This document shows, piece by piece, positions 1-5,154 of a DNA stretch of 5,154 nt (positions are counted from its first letter, which is position 1; every line of letters starts with the position of its first letter). The stretch is from assembly GCA_003454835.1 (NCBI GenBank), contig DMTA01000383.1, forward strand, positions 1-5,154, written 5' to 3'. A model generated the notes under the pieces. The model was not told the origin of the DNA and did no database searches. It saw only the letters and a list, made by a program, of their open reading frames with translations. Position numbers and translations under genes: made by a program. Source of the stretch: Achromobacter sp. (lineage in GTDB: Bacteria > Pseudomonadota > Gammaproteobacteria > Burkholderiales > Burkholderiaceae_B).

Positions 1-1
1 G

Positions 2-100
2 GCCACGGGCGAGCTGATCCGCGGTCTGCGGCTTGCGGATCTGTTCGCGCCGGACGGACCTCCCGCCGCGACCCGGGCGGCCAGCCCCCCTCAAAAGAGT

Positions 101-103
<3 letters not shown>
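2..103 (+). CDS. Possible C-terminal end of an unidentified upstream protein (5' truncated by window edge)
   Basis: An open frame enters from the left edge and runs 33 codons to a TAA at 101-103. It begins ATGELIRGLRLADLFAP and ends in a Pro/Ala/Ser-rich tail, SPPQKS. Most third positions are G or C, as in the neighbouring genes, and the tail looks like the low-complexity end of a real protein. It runs in the same direction as argG and stops 69 bases before the argG ATG, so it may be the preceding gene in the same transcription unit. I do not recognise the family; 33 residues are too few to assign a function. In GC-rich DNA an open frame this short can occur by chance, so confidence is moderate at best. 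Confidence 0.42.
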
Positions 104-1513
<1,410 letters not shown>

Positions 1514-1530
1514 TTCTTCAAGGCCAAACA

Positions 1531-1564
1531 AAAAACCCTCGGTTTTCCACCGAGGGTTTTTTTT
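1531..1564. terminator. Bidirectional intrinsic terminator between argG and kup
   Basis: A perfect inverted repeat pairs AAAAACCCTCGGT (1531-1543) with ACCGAGGGTTTTT (1549-1561) around the 5-base loop TTTCC. The GC core is CCCTCGG/CCGAGGG, flanked by an A-tract on the left and eight T residues (1557-1564) on the right. On the minus strand the A-tract becomes a six-T run (1535-1530), so the element can work in both directions. It starts 17 bases after the argG stop and ends 50 bases beyond the kup stop on that gene's downstream side, which suits two converging transcripts. The rest of the 101-base gap shows nothing else recognisable. Confidence 0.93.
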
Positions 1565-1614
1565 CGCCTGGCCAGCCGCGGCGCGGCGTGACCGGGACAC
1601 GGGCAGCGTCGCGT

Positions 1615-3543
1615 CTACAACTCGACCTGCATGCCCATTTCCACAACGCGGTTCGCCGGGATCTTGAAGAACTTGGTGCTGCGGGTCGAATTGCGCGCCA
1701 TGAACGAGAACACCGCGCGCCGCCAGCGCGACAAGGCGGGCTTCCTGGCTGCCACCACCGTCTGGCGCGACAGGAAGAACGACGTGCGCATCGGCTCCAG
1801 GTCCAGCTCCGGATAGGCTTCGGCAATCAGGCGCAGCGCCTCCGGCACGTCCGGGTCTTCCTTGAACCCGTACGTGACCGTTGCTGCCCAGCTCGACGCG
1901 CTGAGCTTGTTCACCTCGAAGCGCTCTTCCGGCGCGATATACGGCACGTCGGCCGACTGAATCGACAGGAACAGCACGTGGTCGTGCAGCACCTTGTTGT
2001 GCTTCAGGTTGTGCAGCAGCGCCGGCGGCACGTTGCCCGAATTCATCGTCATGAAGATGGCGGTGCCCGGCACGCGCGACGGCGGATACTGCTCGAGCTG
2101 TTCCATGAATTCCTTGAGCGGCTGGCGGTCGCGCTGTTGCATGTCGGACAAGAGGCGCCGGCCGCGCCGCCACGTCATCATCAGGGTGAACACGACAATC
2201 GCCACGACCAGCGGCAGCCAGCCGCCTTCGTGAATCTTGAAGACATTGGCCGAAAACAGCAGCACGTCCAGCAGCAGCAGCAAACCCAGCACCAGGAACC
2301 ACATCATCCGTTTGATGCCCGTGCTGCCGCGCGGCAGCACCGCAAACGCCAGCACCGAGGTCGTGAACATCGTGCCCGTCACCGCAAATCCATAGGCCGC
2401 GGCAAGATTATCGGAATTGCGGAACCACAGCACCAGGATCAGCACCGCACACAGCAGCAGCGCGTTGACCTGCGGCAGGTAGATCTGGCCCTTTTCGATG
2501 GCGGACGTGTGCAGGATCTGCATGCGCGGCCAGAAACCCAGCTGCACGGCCTGGCGCGTCACGGAATAGGCGCCCGAAATCACGGCCTGCGACGCCACGA
2601 TGGTGGCAATGGTGGCCAGCGCGACCAGCGGCGCCAGGCCCCATTCCGGCGCCATCAGGAAAAACGGATTGCGGATCGCAGTGGGGTCGCGCAGCAGCAG
2701 CGCGCCCTGGCCGAAATAGCACAGCGTCAACGCCGGCAGCACCATGCTGAACCAGGCCCGACGGATGGCCGGGCGGCCAAAGTGGCCCATGTCGGCATAC
2801 AGGGCCTCGGCGCCGGTCAGCGCCAGCACCACTGCGCCCAGCAGCACGAAGCTGATCCAGGGCGCTTCGACGATGAAGCGCAGCCCCCACATCGGGTTCA
2901 GCGCGGCCAGGACCTCGGGCGTCTGCCAGATCTGCCAGCCGCCCAGGGCCGCCAGCGTGGCGAACCACACGAACATCACCGGGCCGAACAGCTTGCCCAT
3001 GGCGGCCGTGCCATGCGACTGGATCGCAAACAACGCGATCAGCACGACCAGCGCGATCGGCACCACCCAATGGTCCAGCGTATGCGACACGATGCCGATG
3101 CCTTCCAGCGCCGACAGCACGGAAATCGCCGGCGTAATCATGCTGTCGCCGTAGAACAGCGCCGCGCCGAAGATGCCCAGCACGATCAGCACCCAGCGCA
3201 GCTTGCCTTCGCGCGCGCGCACCGCCAGTTCCAGCAGCGCCAGCGTGCCGCCCTCGCCGCGGTTGTCCGCGCGCAGCACCAGCATCACGTATTTCAGGGA
3301 CACCACCACCATCAGCATCCAGAAGAGGATGGACAGCACGCCCAGCAGATGGGCCGGTTCCAGGTCGGTATGCACGCTCAGGCCCGTCAGGCACGCGCGC
3401 AGGGTGTACAGCGGGCTGGTGCCGATGTCCCCGTAGACCACGCCCAGGGCGCCCAGGACCAGCGCCGCGCGCGACGAAGGGGCGTGGGCGCCGCCGGGGT
3501 GACCTGGGGGCAAAGAAGCAGCGCTGACCGTGCCTTGGCTCAT
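1615..3543 (-). CDS. kup: Low-affinity potassium uptake permease, Kup/HAK/KUP (KT) family
   Basis: This inner-membrane K+ importer, thought to be a K+/H+ symporter, has 642 residues, close to the 622 of E. coli Kup. The family signature GVVYGDIGTSPLYTL lies at 34-48; D39 aligns with essential Asp23 of E. coli Kup. Other hallmarks are LRADNRGEGGTLALLEL (90-106), LFYGDSMITPAISVLSALEG (129-148) and LTGAEALYADMGHFGRPAIR (242-261), whose acidic residues likely match those tied to transport. About twelve hydrophobic helices span roughly 26-455, followed by a soluble cytoplasmic domain of about 185 residues ending MGMQVEL. The start MSQGTVSAAS is chosen because its ATG overlaps the kinase stop (ATGA) and gives a short non-conserved N-terminus; an in-frame extension upstream would lie inside the kinase gene. 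The site before the ATG is poor (CCAAGAACCCGCATC), so translation is probably coupled to the kinase. It ends TAG before the shared terminator. Confidence 0.96.
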   Translation of the reverse strand: MSQGTVSAASLPPGHPGGAHAPSSRAALVLGALGVVYGDIGTSPLYTLRACLTGLSVHTDLEPAHLLGVLSILFWMLMVVVSLKYVMLVLRADNRGEGGTLALLELAVRAREGKLRWVLIVLGIFGAALFYGDSMITPAISVLSALEGIGIVSHTLDHWVVPIALVVLIALFAIQSHGTAAMGKLFGPVMFVWFATLAALGGWQIWQTPEVLAALNPMWGLRFIVEAPWISFVLLGAVVLALTGAEALYADMGHFGRPAIRRAWFSMVLPALTLCYFGQGALLLRDPTAIRNPFFLMAPEWGLAPLVALATIATIVASQAVISGAYSVTRQAVQLGFWPRMQILHTSAIEKGQIYLPQVNALLLCAVLILVLWFRNSDNLAAAYGFAVTGTMFTTSVLAFAVLPRGSTGIKRMMWFLVLGLLLLLDVLLFSANVFKIHEGGWLPLVVAIVVFTLMMTWRRGRRLLSDMQQRDRQPLKEFMEQLEQYPPSRVPGTAIFMTMNSGNVPPALLHNLKHNKVLHDHVLFLSIQSADVPYIAPEERFEVNKLSASSWAATVTYGFKEDPDVPEALRLIAEAYPELDLEPMRTSFFLSRQTVVAARKPALSRWRRAVFSFMARNSTRSTKFFKIPANRVVEMGMQVEL

Positions 3544-4658
3544 GATGCGGGTTCTTGGCGAGTGAGTTGAGCCCCCTTGCGAGGGCCGGGAAACACGACA
3601 GACAGCCGCGTTCCAGAAAAATCGGGCCGGCTGGTGAGCTTCCACCAGGCGCCGTGCGCGTGCGCGATTTCGCGCACGATGGCCAGTCCCAGGCCGGAAC
3701 CGCCGGCCGTCGCGGTGGGCGACCGGTAGAAAGCCTCGAACACGCGGTCGCGTTCTTCGGGCGGGATGCCGGGTCCGTCGTCTTCGACGGTCAGAGATGG
3801 CGGGTTGGCGCCCACGATCAGCGTGATACGCCCCGTGGGGTTGCCATAGCGCAATGCATTGTCGATCAGATTGCCCAGCAGTTCGGCGAGCAGCAATGGG
3901 TCTGCGTCGATCCAGATGGGCGTTTCGGGCGCGGCCAGATCCAGCTCGTAATGCGCCTCGCGCACCCGCGGAAACCATTCGGCGCCGTGCACCCGCACCC
4001 ACTCGCACAGGTCGATGCGCACAAAGCTGTCCTGTGGACGGGCATTGGGATCGGCGCGGGCCAGCACCAGAAGCTGCTGGCCCAGCCGGATCATGCGGTC
4101 GCTGACGGCCTTGATGCGCTCGGCGCGGGCCCGGACGTCGTCCGGCAAGGGGCGCGCCAGCATGAGCTCGGATTCCAGCCGCAGCCCCGACAGCGGCGTG
4201 CGCAGCTGATGCGCGGCATGACCGATGAAGCGCCGCTGCGCGGCCAGCGATGCATCCAGCCGCAGCAGCAGGTCATTGGTGTGGGTGACCAGCGGTTCGA
4301 TCTCCACCGGCACGCCTGCAACCTCCAGCGGCTGCATGTCGTCGATGGAGCGTTGCCGGATTTCTTCGGACAGATGGTTCACCGACCGCAATCCGGACCG
4401 CACGCCCTGCATCACGACCCACGCAAACAGCGCGATCAGCGCCACCTGGCCCACGACCATCAGCCAGAAGAAGTCTTCCAGCATCCACAGCGACATGTCG
4501 ATCTTGTGGGTGATCACCCAGGTTGCCGCCAGGTCCAGCAGGACGAGCAGCAGGATAGGCGGCATCAGTCGGATGACGAGATGCCGGGCAAGCGAACGAG
4601 AGGGAAGCATGGGAGGGCGCGCAGCCGGAGACGGTTGGGGGGTGCGTTCCTGCGTCAT
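3540..4658 (-). CDS. Sensor histidine kinase, two-component system, TctE/QseC-like, lacking a periplasmic domain
   Basis: This 372-residue inner-membrane kinase should autophosphorylate and pass phosphate to the response regulator encoded just upstream. After a basic/proline-rich N-terminus come TM1 (about 31-50), an 11-residue loop (HKIDMSLWMLE, 51-61) and TM2 (about 62-84). A HAMP-like linker (about 85-137) leads to a HisKA domain with HAAHQLRTPL at 147-156, phosphoacceptor His150. The ATPase domain is complete: N box GNLIDNALRYG (262-272), G1 box DDGPGIP (293-299), F box VFEAFYRS (306-313) and G2 box GGSGLGLAIV (319-328). The start at 4658 has GAGGG nine bases upstream; Met17 (4610) is possible but has no such site. 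The HQLRTP box and overall order resemble TctE/QseC kinases, which normally have a sizeable extracytoplasmic region that is missing here. The stimulus is unknown; the kup overlap hints at potassium or membrane state. Confidence 0.94.
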   Translation of the reverse strand: MTQERTPQPSPAARPPMLPSRSLARHLVIRLMPPILLLVLLDLAATWVITHKIDMSLWMLEDFFWLMVVGQVALIALFAWVVMQGVRSGLRSVNHLSEEIRQRSIDDMQPLEVAGVPVEIEPLVTHTNDLLLRLDASLAAQRRFIGHAAHQLRTPLSGLRLESELMLARPLPDDVRARAERIKAVSDRMIRLGQQLLVLARADPNARPQDSFVRIDLCEWVRVHGAEWFPRVREAHYELDLAAPETPIWIDADPLLLAELLGNLIDNALRYGNPTGRITLIVGANPPSLTVEDDGPGIPPEERDRVFEAFYRSPTATAGGSGLGLAIVREIAHAHGAWWKLTSRPDFSGTRLSVVFPGPRKGAQLTRQEPAS

Positions 4659-4667
4659 GGCGCGAAG

Positions 4668-4672
4668 CCCTC
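4668..4672 (-). promoter_or_regulatory. Ribosome binding site of the sensor kinase gene
   Basis: On the minus strand GAGGG lies nine bases before the ATG at 4658. It is the only good Shine-Dalgarno match near the candidate starts, and it favours this start over the internal Met17 codon. Confidence 0.6.
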
Positions 4673-4705
4673 GATGAGGCGGATGAAAACGCGCGGACGG
4701 CTACC

Positions 4706-4721
4706 GCCGGCCGCGGCCGGC
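4706..4721. repeat. Perfect 16-bp GC palindrome between the regulator and kinase genes
   Basis: GCCGGCCGCGGCCGGC is fully self-complementary and lies in the 66-base gap between the regulator stop (4725) and the kinase start (4658). In RNA it can fold as a 6-bp GCCGGC stem with a CGCG loop. No T-tract follows on the minus strand, so it is not an intrinsic terminator. It could slow ribosomes or polymerase, protect mRNA ends or tune the regulator-to-kinase ratio; it may equally be a by-product of very high GC content. Confidence 0.4.
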
Positions 4722-4724
4722 CCG

Positions 4725-5153
4725 TCAGGCCGTTTCCACATCCAGCATGTAGCCAAAGCCACGTACCGTCTGGATGCTGGCGCCGGTGCCTTCCAGGCGC
4801 TTGCGCAAGCGGTACACGTAGACTTCGACGGCGTTCTCGCTGAAATCCGCGTCCCAGGCGGACAGGGAATTGACGATCTGGCGCTTGGTCACGACGCGGC
4901 CCACGCGGGCCATCAGCATTTCGAGGACGGAAAGTTCACGCACCGACAGCGACAGGCGCTGACCGTTGGCGCGGACTTCGCGGCCGACGGTGTCGAACAC
5001 CAGCGGGCCGACTTCGATGAGCGGTTGGGCCTGGCCCGCGCGGCGCCGGCCGAAGGCGCGCACGCGCGCGGCCAGCTCGGGAAGTTCGAAGGGCTTGGTG
5101 ACGTAGTCGTCCGCCCCGGCGTCCAGACCGGCAACGCGGTCTTCGATGCCATC
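4725..5153 (-). CDS. Response regulator, OmpR/PhoB family (N-terminus cut by window edge)
   Basis: The visible 142 C-terminal residues belong to a DNA-binding response regulator, the likely partner of the kinase downstream. The frame stays open to the right edge, so the gene continues outside; a usual length of about 220-230 residues implies some 80-85 missing, including the phosphoacceptor Asp. The first part is the end of a receiver domain, GLDAGADDYVTKPFELPELAARVRA in family terms, with the invariant Lys of the KPF motif at visible residue 20 and the alpha-5 helix after it. A linker (about 35-45) leads to a winged-helix domain (about 46-140): LSVRELSVLEMLM, recognition helix NAVEVYVYRLRKRL (108-121) and wing TVRGFGYML (129-137). 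Internal GTG at 5063 is not the start, because homology continues upstream. TctD/QseB-type regulators look closest. Its own promoter and binding sites lie outside the window. Confidence 0.95.
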   Translation of the reverse strand, partial: DGIEDRVAGLDAGADDYVTKPFELPELAARVRAFGRRRAGQAQPLIEVGPLVFDTVGREVRANGQRLSLSVRELSVLEMLMARVGRVVTKRQIVNSLSAWDADFSENAVEVYVYRLRKRLEGTGASIQTVRGFGYMLDVETA

Positions 5154-5154
5154 G

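Noticed and set aside
2260..2290. Repeated CAGCAG-type triplets (also elsewhere in kup) as a possible repeat element
   Set aside because: They encode Leu runs in a transmembrane helix (LLLLLD) and are explained by the CTG leucine codon preference on the coding strand.
2408..3394. 328-codon minus-strand frame inside kup (possible overlapping gene or frameshift)
   Set aside because: Kup is continuous in its own frame through this region with all motifs intact; the alternative frame is low-complexity Ala/Arg/Gly-rich.
3540..3543. Possible kinase-Kup fusion or frameshift at the junction
   Set aside because: The ATGA overlap is a standard stop/start arrangement, both proteins have full-length ends, and no slippery sequence is visible.
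1588..3570. 660-codon open frame on the plus strand antisense to kup
   Set aside because: The product is rich in His, Gln and Arg, as expected from the complement of codons for a hydrophobic membrane protein with G/C third positions. Kup on the other strand has clear motifs throughout.
3544..4008. Upstream in-frame extension of kup inside the kinase gene
   Set aside because: The frame happens to be open, but the kinase frame there encodes the conserved ATPase domain, and the extension is Arg/Ala-rich without homology to Kup.

Overview
The window is GC-rich and tightly packed, with strong G/C third-position bias and long antisense open frames. It looks like chromosomal core sequence of a betaproteobacterium. 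The gene types and protein flavour (E. coli-length ArgG, a TctE/QseC-like kinase with an HQLRTP box, a Kup transporter) fit the Bordetella/Achromobacter group, but that placement is inference from general resemblance only. I see no mobile element, CRISPR array, tRNA or rRNA.

Layout. The left edge (about 1-103) probably holds the last 33 codons of an unidentified rightward gene. A short AT-richer leader (104-172) separates it from argG (173-1513, + strand), which is complete and encodes argininosuccinate synthase of arginine biosynthesis. The leader can be read as a promoter (TAAAAT) or as a 23-codon small ORF whose stop overlaps the argG start. Just after argG lies a strong symmetrical hairpin with A- and T-tracts (1531-1564), which can terminate transcription from both sides.

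The rest is one leftward operon, read from the right edge: an OmpR/PhoB-type response regulator (5' end cut by the window; 4725 to the edge), a membrane sensor histidine kinase (3540-4658), and kup, a potassium uptake permease (1615-3543). The kinase stop and kup start overlap as ATGA. The operon converges on argG and both use the same terminator.

How the genes may work together: the kinase has two membrane helices joined by only about 11 residues, so it has no periplasmic sensor domain and probably senses something in or at the membrane. The last gene of its operon is a K+ importer with a coupled start, so the natural hypothesis is a two-component system tied to potassium, osmotic or membrane state. 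This is inferred from gene order. Nothing here is clearly a new system; the points most worth following are the regulator-kinase-kup coupling, the sensor-less kinase and the argG leader.
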